NCBI RefSeq assembly: GCF_000203975.2
Contig: NZ_AFCF02000001.1
Span: 372,001-436,000 of the forward strand
DNA length: 64,000 bases
Reading direction: 5' to 3'
Source of the DNA: Leisingera sp. ANG1
GTDB lineage: Bacteria; Pseudomonadota; Alphaproteobacteria; Rhodobacterales; Rhodobacteraceae
Shown here piece after piece: positions 54,114-62,825 of the stretch (position 1 is the stretch's first letter; every line of letters starts with the position of its first letter). The position numbers and the translations under genes are program-made. Below the pieces are notes generated by a model, which did not search any database, was not told the origin of the DNA, and saw nothing but the letters and a program-made list of their open reading frames with translations.

Positions 54114-54698
54114 ATGGATGGCGATTTCAGGGCAGAGTTTGTCAGATCTCCAGGGGCGCTGAAGCAGCACCCCGCGCTGGTGTTGAATGCGGATTACCGG
54201 CCGCTTTCATATTACCCTTTATCTCTTTGGTCTTGGCAGGATGCGGTGAAAGCAGCCTGGCTGGACCGGGTGGCCATTGTGGCCGAGTATGACGAGGTGG
54301 TGCACAGTCCGAGCACCGAGATCCGAATACCGTCTGTGGTGGTGTTGAAAGATTATGTAAAACCTCAAAAGCGCGTGGCCTTCACGCGCTTTAATTTGTT
54401 TTTGCGTGACGAATTCTGCTGCCAGTACTGCGGCAGCAAGGGCGAGCTGACGTTTGACCATGTGGTGCCGCGTGCGGCAGGCGGTGTGACCAGCTGGGAA
54501 AACGTGGTTGCGGCCTGCAGTCCCTGCAACCTTAAAAAAGGATCGAAGTCGCTGCACCGGGCGGGCATGTCGCTGCGCAAGCCGCCGCGGCGGCCGGGGG
54601 CGGAAGAGTTGCGGAATACGGGCCGGAAATTTCCGCCAAACCATCTGCACGAAAGCTGGATGGACTTCCTGTACTGGGATACCGAGCTGGACGCCTGA
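54114..54698 (+). CDS. HNH endonuclease family protein
   Basis: The 194-residue protein has an HNH fold in its second half: FCCQYCGSKGELTFDHVVPRAAGG...NVVAACSPCNLKKGSKS, where CQYC and CSPC form the structural zinc site and DHVVP holds the catalytic His. The N-terminal PALVLNADYRPLSYYPLSLWSWQDAVKAAWLDRVAIVAEYD is typical of the large chromosomal HNH group found in many bacteria and phages. It is not next to a restriction system or phage genes; its target is unknown. Confidence 0.9.
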   Translation: MDGDFRAEFVRSPGALKQHPALVLNADYRPLSYYPLSLWSWQDAVKAAWLDRVAIVAEYDEVVHSPSTEIRIPSVVVLKDYVKPQKRVAFTRFNLFLRDEFCCQYCGSKGELTFDHVVPRAAGGVTSWENVVAACSPCNLKKGSKSLHRAGMSLRKPPRRPGAEELRNTGRKFPPNHLHESWMDFLYWDTELDA

Positions 54699-54889
54699 GA
54701 ACGTTGGAATTGCGCCTTTCGGGAGAGTTTCGGCCTTCCCACCTGCAAAGGGCGTCCCGCTGAGGGAGAGCAGCGGTTCCGATCCCCAGGAATGCTGCGT
54801 GCAAGCCCAGTTAATAAGGGCAGGTGAAAAGGCCGAAGGTGCTGGCGGCCTCATTTCAACGGACCGCCTTGCATTCTGTTTGTCTGGTT

Positions 54890-55936
54890 TCAGTTTTTGG
54901 CGCGCTGAAGCATACCGAACAGATCGCGCGGGTCATCCGGATCCGCCAGCATGTCCAGGTCGATGAAGTAATCGGTGCCCTTGATGCGGTCGCGAATGTA
55001 GCGCAGCGCCGAGAAATCCTCGATCGCGAAGCCGACGCTGTCGAACAGGGTGATCTGGCGGTCGCCGGTACGGCCCTGTTTCTTGCCTGCAATGACTTCC
55101 CATAGTTCGGTCACGGCAAAATCTTCCGGCATCTGCTGGATCTCGCCTTCGATCCTGGTTTGCGGCGGGTATTCGACAAAGACGTCTGAGCGGCTGAGAA
55201 TGCCCGCGGCCAGTTCAGTCTTGCCGGGGCAGTCGCCGCCGATGGCGTTGATATGCACACCGCTGCCAACCATGTTGTCGGTCAGGATAGTGGCATACTG
55301 TTTGTCGGCAGTGCAGGTGGTGAGAATCTGTGCGCCTTCAATGGCTTCTTCCGGTGTCTTGCAGCTGACGACCTCAATCCCCAGGCCCTGCAAGTTGCGG
55401 GCGCATTTCTCGGTCGCCGCGGCGTCCTTGTCATAAAGCCGCACGGACTTGAGGTCGATAATCGCCTTCATCGCCAGTGTCTGGAATTCAGACTGCGCAC
55501 CATTGCCGATCATCGCCATGGTGGTTGCGCCCTTGGGGGCCAGATACTTGGCAGCCATTGCTGATGTTGCAGCAGTACGCAGCGCGGTCAGCATGGTCAT
55601 CTCGGTCAGCAGCACCGGGTAACCGGTATAAACATCCGCCAGCAGGCCGAAGGCGGTGACGGTCTGCAGCCCTTCGGAAGTGTTCTTGGGGTGGCCGTTC
55701 ACATATTTGAAGCCGTAGGCCTCACCATCCGAGGTTGGCATCAGCTCGATCACACCAACGTCGGAATGGCTGGCGACGCGGGGGGTCTTGTCGAACAGTT
55801 CCCAGCGCTTGAAGTCATCTTCCACATAGTCAGCAAGATCGCGCAGCATCTGTTCGATGCCAACGTGATGAACGAGGCGCATCATGTTGTCGACGCTGAC
55901 AAAAGGCACCAGGGCCTTATCCGAAGGCTGTGTCAT
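54890..55936 (-). CDS. ocd: Ornithine cyclodeaminase
   Basis: This 348-residue NAD-dependent enzyme converts ornithine to proline and ammonia. It belongs to the ornithine cyclodeaminase/mu-crystallin family: RVASHSDVGVIELMPTSD with substrate residues, LLTEMTMLTALRTAATSAMAAKYLAP, the nucleotide-binding MAMIGNGAQSEFQ and GVHINAIGGDCPGKTEL. It closes an operon with CtlX and arginase, completing arginine to proline. Its start overlaps the ctlX stop (55933-55936). Confidence 0.95.
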   Translation of the reverse strand: MTQPSDKALVPFVSVDNMMRLVHHVGIEQMLRDLADYVEDDFKRWELFDKTPRVASHSDVGVIELMPTSDGEAYGFKYVNGHPKNTSEGLQTVTAFGLLADVYTGYPVLLTEMTMLTALRTAATSAMAAKYLAPKGATTMAMIGNGAQSEFQTLAMKAIIDLKSVRLYDKDAAATEKCARNLQGLGIEVVSCKTPEEAIEGAQILTTCTADKQYATILTDNMVGSGVHINAIGGDCPGKTELAAGILSRSDVFVEYPPQTRIEGEIQQMPEDFAVTELWEVIAGKKQGRTGDRQITLFDSVGFAIEDFSALRYIRDRIKGTDYFIDLDMLADPDDPRDLFGMLQRAKN

Positions 55937-56862
55937 GCGGTTTTCCTTTCACGGGGGCTGAGGTGGATGCCTGCCAGCATGCAGCGCACCGACCCGCCGG
56001 CGGTTTCGATTGTGGGAATGGTGAGTGGAAGCAGTTCAGCGCTCTGCTCAATGATGGCGATCTGATCAGGGCGCAGCGCTTGCAATGCAGTAGCTGACAG
56101 GGCCAAAAGGCGCTTGCGGCCTGTCAGCTCCAAAGCGTTGCCTGCAAAACTGGAGATCTGCGCTGGCGTCAGGTCAATGACCCGGCGCCCGGTTTCCTCC
56201 AGCCGAGCGGCAAGCTCGGCGCGGCGGGCCGGATCGGTGATCATGTCCAGGCAGATCAGCGCGTATTCGGTGCCGATGCCCATCAGGACATTGGTGTGAT
56301 AGACGTCGCGGCCTGCGTCATCTTTGGCTTCGAACACCATGGGTTCAAAGTTGAAATGGGTGCAGAACCGTTCCAGCAGCACCGGATCGGCGCGGTTGGA
56401 TTTCACTGTGTAGGCAATCCGCCCGATGTGGTCGAGCACCATGGCGCCGGTGCCCTCCAGCGACAGCCCGTCCTGTTCCAGGCCGGAATAGTCGATCACG
56501 TCCTGCACGCGGTAGTCGCGCTTCAGAAGTTCGATCACGTCCCATCGGCGTTCCTTGCGGCGGTTTTCGGCGTACATCGGGTAAACCGCAACGTGGCCGC
56601 CGGCATGGGTGGAGAACCAGTTGTTCGGAAACACGCTGTCTGGCGTTTCGGTGGTGGTGTCGTCGAACACATGCACCGTGACGCCAGCACCGCGCAGGGT
56701 TTTCACGGCGCCGTCAAACTCAGTCAGCGCCTGGGCAGAGGTTGCTTCAGCCGAGGTGTTTGCCAGCGTTTGAAAGGCGTTATCGCCCTTGGTTTCCGGA
56801 TTCGAGCAGAAGTGGTGGGGCCGGATCATCACCACAGCAGAGGGGGCTTGCAGGCTGCTCAC
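55933..56862 (-). CDS. ctlX: CtlX, amidinotransferase-family citrulline hydrolase
   Basis: A 309-residue guanidino-group-modifying enzyme (PF19420/amidinotransferase fold): AVVMIRPHHFCSNPET start, DSVFPNNWFSTH, EGTGAMVLDHIGRIAY, VYHTNVLMGIG with the catalytic His and AGGSVRCMLAGIHL with the nucleophilic Cys. CtlX-type proteins are linked to citrulline utilisation, releasing ornithine. Placed between arginase and ornithine cyclodeaminase, it would feed citrulline into the same route. The exact reaction is taken from family naming. Confidence 0.88.
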   Translation of the reverse strand: MSSLQAPSAVVMIRPHHFCSNPETKGDNAFQTLANTSAEATSAQALTEFDGAVKTLRGAGVTVHVFDDTTTETPDSVFPNNWFSTHAGGHVAVYPMYAENRRKERRWDVIELLKRDYRVQDVIDYSGLEQDGLSLEGTGAMVLDHIGRIAYTVKSNRADPVLLERFCTHFNFEPMVFEAKDDAGRDVYHTNVLMGIGTEYALICLDMITDPARRAELAARLEETGRRVIDLTPAQISSFAGNALELTGRKRLLALSATALQALRPDQIAIIEQSAELLPLTIPTIETAGGSVRCMLAGIHLSPRERKTA

Positions 56863-57785
56863 TGGTAGCTCCGTGTCGGGCGGTCAAAGACGCGGCGACC
56901 GAGTGCTGAGGCGCAGAGGTCCACCATCAGATGTGCGGTACGGCCGCGCTCGTCCAGGAAGGGGTTTAGTTCCACGAGGTCCAGCGAAGTCATCAGGCCG
57001 GAATCATGCAGGATTTCGCAGACCAGATGCGCCTCGCGCACGGTGGCACCGCCGGGTACGGTGGTGCCGACCGCAGGGGCCACCGAGGGGTCCAGGAAAT
57101 CAACGTCCAGCGAGACATGCAGCATACCATTGGCCTCTGCCACCCGCTCCAGGAAACGGTTCAGCGGCCCGGCAATACCGTTTTCGTCAATATGGCGCAT
57201 GTCATGGGTGAGGATGCTGCTGCCTTCCAGCGCCAGCCGCTCCTGCGTGTCGACAGAGCGCAGGCCGATCATGCAGACGTTTTCCTGCGGCACCGGGTTG
57301 GTCACTTCAGGAAAGCCATCGAAGCCATTGCGGCCAGTGAAGTATCCAACTGGAGTGCCGTGCAGGTTGCCGCTGTCTGTTGTCTGCGGGGTGTGAAAAT
57401 CGGTGTGGGCGTCAAGCCACAGGACAAACAGCGGCCGGCCTGCCTTGGCGGCATGGTTTGCGGCCCCGGCAACCGATCCAAGCGACAGCGAGTGGTCGCC
57501 GCCGAGGAAGACCGGCATGCCGCACTCTAAGGCGTCTTCGGCGGCCTGCGCCAGGCGGGAGGTCCAGCCAATGGTTTCGTTGCGGGCATAGACTACCCCA
57601 TCGTTCGTGTCCTTGGCGTGAGTGTCCGGAGACAGGTTGCCAAGGTCTTCGACGGTGTGGCCCAGGCTTTGCAGGGCTTCGGTGATGCCCGCGGTGCGGT
57701 AGGCGTCGGGGCCCATCAGGCAACCGGCTCTGCGTTTTCCGCTGTCTACCGGCGCGCCAATCAGGATGCAGTGTTGCGAGGTCAC
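56859..57785 (-). CDS. rocF: Arginase
   Basis: The 308-residue enzyme hydrolyses arginine to ornithine and urea. Mn-binding motifs are present: VFLGGDHSLSLGS, WLDAHTDFHTP and SLDVDFLDPSVAPAVGTTVPGG, with the C-terminal SLDLVELNPFLDERGRTAHL. It is the first gene of the operon and overlaps ctlX by four bases. The urea product would need urease elsewhere. Confidence 0.95.
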   Translation of the reverse strand: MTSQHCILIGAPVDSGKRRAGCLMGPDAYRTAGITEALQSLGHTVEDLGNLSPDTHAKDTNDGVVYARNETIGWTSRLAQAAEDALECGMPVFLGGDHSLSLGSVAGAANHAAKAGRPLFVLWLDAHTDFHTPQTTDSGNLHGTPVGYFTGRNGFDGFPEVTNPVPQENVCMIGLRSVDTQERLALEGSSILTHDMRHIDENGIAGPLNRFLERVAEANGMLHVSLDVDFLDPSVAPAVGTTVPGGATVREAHLVCEILHDSGLMTSLDLVELNPFLDERGRTAHLMVDLCASALGRRVFDRPTRSYQ

Positions 57786-57897
57786 TGTTTTGCTCTCCCA
57801 AAAATTCAGATTTAATACTAGAAACTTCCGAAACGTGATGGAATCCAGCTCTCAATTTGCCCATGATGAGGGGCAATTGATCAAAACGGGGTGAGGT

Positions 57898-58323
57898 ATG
57901 GACAAAACGGATGAGCGGCTGGTGTCAGCCTTGCGGCACAACGCCAGGGCGTCGCTTTCGGATCTGGCGCTGGAGCTGAACCTGTCGCGGACCACCGTTC
58001 GGGCAAGGATTGAACGTCTGCAGGCGCGGGGGGATATCCTGGGGTTTACTGTCGTTCTGAAAGAGGATGTCCTGCGCGATCCGGTGCGGGGGCTGATGAT
58101 GATCGGGATCGAAGGCCGCGGCACCAGCCGGATCACTAGGCAGCTGCAGGGGCTGCCGGAAGTGCGGGCTATTCATACCACCAACGGGCGCTGGGATCTG
58201 ATTATTGAACTTGGTACGGAAACGCTGGAAACGCTGGATGCCGCCCTGGCCAAAATCCGGACATTTGAAGGGGTCGTGAGCAGCGAAACCAATCTGCTGC
58301 TGGCGACCAAGAAAGATACCTGA
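57898..58323 (+). CDS. Lrp/AsnC-family regulator of the arginine operon
   Basis: A 141-residue Lrp-type regulator with an N-terminal helix-turn-helix (DERLVSALRHNARASLSDLALELNLSRTTVRARIERLQARGDILGF) and an AsnC ligand domain. It is divergent from the arginase gene across 112 bases, the usual arrangement for an Lrp activator of arginine breakdown (as in Agrobacterium OcdR/ArgR types). The effector is likely arginine or ornithine; inferred. Confidence 0.9.
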   Translation: MDKTDERLVSALRHNARASLSDLALELNLSRTTVRARIERLQARGDILGFTVVLKEDVLRDPVRGLMMIGIEGRGTSRITRQLQGLPEVRAIHTTNGRWDLIIELGTETLETLDAALAKIRTFEGVVSSETNLLLATKKDT

Positions 58324-58338
58324 GGCCGCTGTCTTTAC

Positions 58339-58367
58339 AATGCGGCCAGCATGTTGGCGGCCGCATT
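58339..58367. terminator. Hairpin between convergent lrp and dsbB genes
   Basis: AATGCGGCC (58339-58347) pairs with GGCCGCATT (58359-58367) around an 11-base loop. There is no clear T run, but its position between two stops suggests a bidirectional terminator. Confidence 0.6.
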
Positions 58368-58383
58368 GCAGCTTACTGAACCT

Positions 58384-58851
58384 TTAACGCTGTTTGCGGA
58401 TGTGGTTGGCCGCGGCAATCCACAACAGTGCGAGGCCGAAGGATGCGATGGCGTTCCAGCTTGCCATGGAGAGCGACAGCATTTCCCAGGGAACCTCGTC
58501 GCAGCGCACCAGCGGCGCGGCCATGATCTGCTCCATCAGCTGATCCGGAGACAGCCCGCCAATAGGTCCGGACGTGCAGGTGGAGGGGCCTTCCCACCAG
58601 CCGCGCTCGACCCCGGTGTGATAGGCGCCGACTCCGGCGGTCGCCAGCGCCGCCAGCGCACCCAGATACGGCAGCAGCGCGCCGGGGATGATCAGCGCAA
58701 GGACGCCGATGCCAGCCGCAGCGGCATGGGGGTAGCGTTGCCAATAGCAGAGTTTGCAGGGGGCCATTTCGCCAATGTACTGGAACCCAAGCGCCCCCAG
58801 CAAAAGTGCAGCGGACCCGGCGGCGGCCAAAACGATCAGAAACCTGTGCAT
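58384..58851 (-). CDS. dsbB: DsbB-family disulfide bond formation protein
   Basis: This 155-residue inner-membrane protein has four helices and two redox cysteine pairs: CKLC in the first periplasmic loop (APCKLCYWQRYPH) and the STCTSG...VRCDEVPW pair in the second. DsbB reoxidises DsbA using quinones. It is two bases from the next gene, so they share a transcript. Confidence 0.9.
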   Translation of the reverse strand: MHRFLIVLAAAGSAALLLGALGFQYIGEMAPCKLCYWQRYPHAAAAGIGVLALIIPGALLPYLGALAALATAGVGAYHTGVERGWWEGPSTCTSGPIGGLSPDQLMEQIMAAPLVRCDEVPWEMLSLSMASWNAIASFGLALLWIAAANHIRKQR

Positions 58852-58853
58852 GT

Positions 58854-59432
58854 TCAGATGAACCTCACCATCAGGAAACCGCCGAACAGGATCACCATGA
58901 ATGCGGTGAACACCAGTCCCAAGCGGCGTTCAATGAAATCGCGGACCGGGGCGCCAAATTGCCAAAGAAGACCCGCTACGATGAAAAAACGCAATGCGCG
59001 TGCAAGGATAGAGGTGGCAATGAAAGTGCCAAGCGGCATCCCGGTCCAGCCCGACATGATGGTGATCACCTTGTAGGGGAACGGTGTGACACCTGCGCCC
59101 AGCACGGCCCAAAAGCCAAAGTCGTTGAAGCGGGTGTTAAACTCCGCCATGGCATCTCCCTTGCCCATGGCTTCCAAGACCGGCTGGCCGATGCCTTCAT
59201 AAAAGAAGGCGCCAATAGCGTACCCCAGAACGCCGCCGGCCACCGAGGCGATCAGAGCCACCAGTGCGACCAGCCATGCGCGTGAGGGGCGGGCCAGGAT
59301 CATCGGGATCATCAGGACGTCCGGCGGGATTGGGAAAACCGAGCTTTCGACAAATGCGACAACGGCCAGGCACCATAGCGCCTTGGGATGATCGGCCAGG
59401 GCCATCGTCCGGTCGTAAAGCGGTTTCAGCAT
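58854..59432 (-). CDS. YqaA-like DedA-family membrane protein
   Basis: A 192-residue membrane protein of the SNARE-associated/DedA (VTT) family, YqaA branch: SSVFPIPPDVLMIPMILARP near the N-terminus, GYAIGAFFYEGIG, FGFWAVLGAGVTPFPYKVITIMSGW and a C-terminal helix. DedA proteins move or flip undecaprenyl phosphate or other lipids and help membrane integrity. It is the first gene of a two-gene unit with dsbB. Confidence 0.9.
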   Translation of the reverse strand: MLKPLYDRTMALADHPKALWCLAVVAFVESSVFPIPPDVLMIPMILARPSRAWLVALVALIASVAGGVLGYAIGAFFYEGIGQPVLEAMGKGDAMAEFNTRFNDFGFWAVLGAGVTPFPYKVITIMSGWTGMPLGTFIATSILARALRFFIVAGLLWQFGAPVRDFIERRLGLVFTAFMVILFGGFLMVRFI

Positions 59433-59595
59433 TTTGGCCCTGCGTCCTCATCAGCGTTTGCCAAGGGAGGTGGCATGCGTGCGTCGCTCCGTCAAGCTGC
59501 GCGCCGGCTGATTTTGCAGTGCGAAGGATTTTCAGCGGCGGAGTACCGTTTTGCCTCTGGACCTTGGCCGATAGCTTGGCTAGGAAAAGGGCGTG

Positions 59596-59681
59596 GCCCA
59601 AGTGGCGGAATGGTAGACGCAGGGGATTCAAAATCCCCCGCTGGTGACAGCGTGCCGGTTCGAGTCCGGCCTTGGGTACCA
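59596..59681 (+). tRNA. tRNA-Leu (anticodon CAA)
   Basis: An 86-base class II tRNA: acceptor GCCCAAG/CTTGGGT, D-arm GCGGAATGGTAGACGC, anticodon stem GGGGA/TCCCC around TTCAAAA giving CAA, long variable arm CGCTGGTGACAGCG, T-arm GGTTCGAGTCC, discriminator A and encoded CCA. It reads UUG. Confidence 0.98.
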
Positions 59682-59683
59682 AT

Positions 59684-59729
59684 AAAAACAAAGGCCTGCA
59701 GTGTGTTCTTGCTGCAGGCCTTTGTTTTT
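59684..59729 (+). terminator. Terminator after tRNA-Leu
   Basis: An 18-bp stem starting three bases after the tRNA CCA: AAAAACAAAGGCCTGCAG-type arm (59684-59701) with its complement (59712-59729), ending in a T run. Confidence 0.93.
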
Positions 59730-59822
59730 TGGGCGACCCTCTCCTAGAGGTGATGCGCGCAAACTCAATTCGTTCTTATTCCGTACAAAAAAAATTTGCA
59801 GCAGCTATTGGCCTTGGCGTTG

Positions 59823-60869
59823 TTACGCCCAAGTCCGTTCCAACACGCGCAACCAGTTTCCGTGGCACAGCTTTGCCATTAGCGTGTCGTCGTAGCCGTG
59901 CGCCTTCATCGCTTCCCGCAGCAGCGGCAGTCCCGCGACATTGCCGATTTCTTCGGGCACCGTTGCACCGTCGAAATCCGACCCCAGGCCAACCCCGTCT
60001 TCGCCAATTTCGGCAATGAGATAGTCGAGGTGTTCAATCATCCGGCTGACCGGCGTGTCGGCGTCCATCCGGCCATCTTCTCGCAGGAAGGCGACCGCGA
60101 AGTTCAGCCCGACGAGCCCGTCGCTTTCACGGATCGCGTGCAGTTGCCGGTCGGTCAGGTTGCGGCTGTGCGGGCATAGGGCGTGGGCATTGGAATGGGT
60201 GGCGACCAGGGGGTGGCCGCTGTGGCGGGCAACATCCCAGAATCCGGCTTCGTTCAGGTGAGATAGGTCGATCAGGATTTTAAGTTCATTGCATTTTTTT
60301 AACAGCCGCATGCCATCTGCTGTCAAGCCGGGACCGGTATCCGGGCTGGAGGGAAAGCGGAACGGAACACCGTGTCCATAGATTGTAGGCCGGCTCCAGA
60401 CCGGACCGAGCGAGCGGAGGCCAGCGGCGTGCAAAACCTCCAGCATGTGGAAATCCGGGTCAATTGCCTCGGCGCCTTCCATATGCATGACGGCGGCCAT
60501 GATGCCGTCCCGCATGGCGCCGCGGATGTCATCCGCGGTGCGGCAGATCCTGAGCGCGCCGTGTTTCTCAAGCTGTATCAGGATTGCTGCCTGGGCCAAT
60601 GCGATCTGAGCCGAACGGGCCCAATCCAGGGCCGGCGGCAAGGGCAGATCATAGCTGACCGCCATCATTTCATCCATGAAGGAAGCGCTGCCTGCGTCCG
60701 GGACAAAGATCGCGAAGAACCCGCCTGCAAATCCGCCAGACTGCGCCTTTGACAAGTCGATATGATTGCCGCCAGAGCCCATAAAGCCGCGCTCGCCGCT
60801 GGCAACATTCCCGGACTGGATCTGCAGCAGAAGGTCGTTGTGCCCGTCAAAGATCAGCGGGTAGTTCAT
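59823..60869 (-). CDS. M19 membrane-dipeptidase family protein
   Basis: The 348-residue zinc peptidase of the renal dipeptidase family starts MNYPLIFDGHNDLLLQ with the HxD metal ligands; VMHMEGAEAIDPDF supplies the bridging Glu, and ATHSNAHALCPHSRNLTD and GSDFDGATVPEEIGNV the later His and Asp ligands. It cleaves dipeptides, often with D-residues at the C-terminus. It follows the aldolase gene by 28 bases in an operon with mtnA, an unexplained pairing. Confidence 0.9.
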   Translation of the reverse strand: MNYPLIFDGHNDLLLQIQSGNVASGERGFMGSGGNHIDLSKAQSGGFAGGFFAIFVPDAGSASFMDEMMAVSYDLPLPPALDWARSAQIALAQAAILIQLEKHGALRICRTADDIRGAMRDGIMAAVMHMEGAEAIDPDFHMLEVLHAAGLRSLGPVWSRPTIYGHGVPFRFPSSPDTGPGLTADGMRLLKKCNELKILIDLSHLNEAGFWDVARHSGHPLVATHSNAHALCPHSRNLTDRQLHAIRESDGLVGLNFAVAFLREDGRMDADTPVSRMIEHLDYLIAEIGEDGVGLGSDFDGATVPEEIGNVAGLPLLREAMKAHGYDDTLMAKLCHGNWLRVLERTWA

Positions 60870-60897
60870 TTCAGCTCCTATTTGCGAGTGCGCAAGA

Positions 60898-61563
60898 TCA
60901 ACGGCTATCTTTCAGCCCGTAGTCAGCAAAAGCTGCAATGGCTTCTGCCATTTCAGCGTCACTCAGGATGTGCGGTTTACCTATAGTGAGGCTGACTGCG
61001 TAACTCTTTGCCAGTGCTTCCAATTCCACCATGCGCCATAGTGCCCGGGGCAGGCTGTCGCCGGTGGCAACCGCGCCATGGTTGGCCATAAGGCAGGCAC
61101 TGCGTTGCTGCAGCGCGCGTAGAATATTTTCGGACAGTTGCACGCTTCCGAACAGGGCGTAACCGGCGACCGGAACATCCCTGCCGCCAAAGGCCGCGAC
61201 CATGTAGTGGCAGGCCGGGATTGATTGGCGGTTCATCGCCAGCGCACTGCAATAGATGGGATGAGCGTGGACCACGGCGTTCACGCCGGGTTTTGCCTGA
61301 AGGATCGCCTGATGAAAGGGCCATTCAGTTGAGGGCTGCAATGGCCCCTTCGGCGCGCGACTGCAGTCCAGTGGCATCAGCACAAGGTCATCCGGCAGCA
61401 GAGTCTCATATGGAACGCCGGACGGTGTGATCAGCATCTGATCTTCCACCCGCACTGAGATATTGCCGGAAGTGCCCTGATTGATGCCCGCGGCGTTCAT
61501 TTCCAGGCAGGCGTCAATCACCGCCTGCCTGAGTTCGGTGGAGTCGTGATACGGCGGCTTCAC
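60898..61563 (-). CDS. Class II aldolase, candidate 5-methylthioribulose-1-phosphate aldolase
   Basis: A 221-residue zinc-dependent class II aldolase/adducin-family protein (PF00596): NAAGINQGTSGNISVR, STEWPFHQAIL with the catalytic Glu, VVHAHPIYCSALAMNR with two zinc His, and LMANHGAVATGD with the third. It resembles L-fuculose-phosphate aldolase. Because mtnA lies directly upstream (16 bases), it may cleave 5-methylthioribulose 1-phosphate (or 5-deoxyribulose 1-phosphate) to DHAP and an aldehyde, the DHAP shunt enzyme. A true MtnB dehydratase is less likely because no other methionine salvage genes are here. Confidence 0.82.
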   Translation of the reverse strand: MKPPYHDSTELRQAVIDACLEMNAAGINQGTSGNISVRVEDQMLITPSGVPYETLLPDDLVLMPLDCSRAPKGPLQPSTEWPFHQAILQAKPGVNAVVHAHPIYCSALAMNRQSIPACHYMVAAFGGRDVPVAGYALFGSVQLSENILRALQQRSACLMANHGAVATGDSLPRALWRMVELEALAKSYAVSLTIGKPHILSDAEMAEAIAAFADYGLKDSR

Positions 61564-61579
61564 GGCGCGGCGTCCGGCA

Positions 61580-62686
61580 TCAGGCGGATTTCGCCGCGGC
61601 CATCTCCGGGAACAGGCCGGCCAGGCCTTCCTCGGATGCGGCGCAGATGCCGCGCTCGGTGATCAGGCCGGTCACCAGACGGTTCGGTGTCACGTCAAAT
61701 GCCGGGTTGCCGCCTGGGGTTCCGTCCGGCGTCACTTGGACAACGCCGATTGCGCCGTCTTCGGTTTTGCCCTGAACATGGGTGACCTCACGCGCGCTGC
61801 GTTCCTCAATCGGGATTTCGGCAACACCGTTGGAAACGGTCCAGTCGATAGTCGGCGAGGGCAGGGCGACGTAGAAGGGCACACCGTTGTCCTTGGCGGC
61901 CAGCGCCTTCAGATAGGTGCCGATCTTGTTGCAGACGTCGCCGCGGCGGGTGGTGCGGTCGGTGCCGGTGATCACCAGATCAACCTGGCCATGCTGCATC
62001 AGGTGGCCGCCCGCGTTGTCGCTGATGTAGCTGTGGCTGATGCCGTGGCTGCCCAGCTCCCATGCGGTTAATGCGCCCTGGTTGCGCGGGCGGGTTTCGT
62101 CGACCCAGACATGAACAGGAATGCCGGCCTCATGCGCGTGATACATCGGGCTGGTGGCGGTGCCCCAATCCACGGTTGCCAGCCAGCCTGCGTTGCAGTG
62201 GGTCAGCAGCCGGACCGGTTCGCCCGCAGGCTTACCCGCAGCGATCTGCCGGATCAGTTCCAGCCCGTGCACACCGATGCAGCGGTTGATTTCTACGTCT
62301 TCATCGGCAATTTCATGTGCCAGCCGCAGGGCTGCGGCAGCGCGTTCCGGTTCCGCCAGCGGCCGCAGGTGGGTGCGGCAGCGGTCCAGCGCCCAACGCA
62401 GGTTGACCGCTGTTGGGCGGGTTGCGTTGAGGAAACTCCAAGCTTGGTCCATCGCTGTATCGGACGGATCCAGCCGCATCGCAAGCGCCATGCCGTAGGC
62501 GGCAGTTGCACCGATCAGGGGCGCGCCGCGGACCCGCATTTCAACAATGGCATCGGCAAATTCCTGCAGAGTCTCCACCGGCTGAATGCGAAATTCATGC
62601 GGCAGCCAGCGCTGGTCGATGATCTGCAGAGCGTCCTTCTCGTGATCCCACCACAGAGACCGGTAGTGCGTCCCATCAACTTTCAT
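61580..62686 (-). CDS. mtnA: MtnA, S-methyl-5-thioribose-1-phosphate isomerase
   Basis: The 368-residue enzyme isomerises 5-methylthioribose 1-phosphate to the ribulose form in methylthioadenosine salvage. It has the eIF2B-like fold with the catalytic Cys in [12 protein letters not shown] and Asp in [22 protein letters not shown], and early [18 protein letters not shown]. The Met at 62686 ([13 protein letters not shown]) follows GGGAGA and matches the family; an ATG 63 bases upstream adds an unlike N-terminus. mtnP and mtnK are not in the window. Confidence 0.93.
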   Translation of the reverse strand: MKVDGTHYRSLWWDHEKDALQIIDQRWLPHEFRIQPVETLQEFADAIVEMRVRGAPLIGATAAYGMALAMRLDPSDTAMDQAWSFLNATRPTAVNLRWALDRCRTHLRPLAEPERAAAALRLAHEIADEDVEINRCIGVHGLELIRQIAAGKPAGEPVRLLTHCNAGWLATVDWGTATSPMYHAHEAGIPVHVWVDETRPRNQGALTAWELGSHGISHSYISDNAGGHLMQHGQVDLVITGTDRTTRRGDVCNKIGTYLKALAAKDNGVPFYVALPSPTIDWTVSNGVAEIPIEERSAREVTHVQGKTEDGAIGVVQVTPDGTPGGNPAFDVTPNRLVTGLITERGICAASEEGLAGLFPEMAAAKSA

Positions 62687-62825
62687 AAGGCTGTCTCCCT
62701 TGGGTTGCTGTGGCACTGCGCAAGCGGCCGGAAACGGCCAGCCATGCAAGGCCGGTGCGGTGATATCTGTGCGGCTACAGAAACATCAGCCTCAAGAGAT
62801 TTCAATGGCCTGCGTTCTCAAGGTG

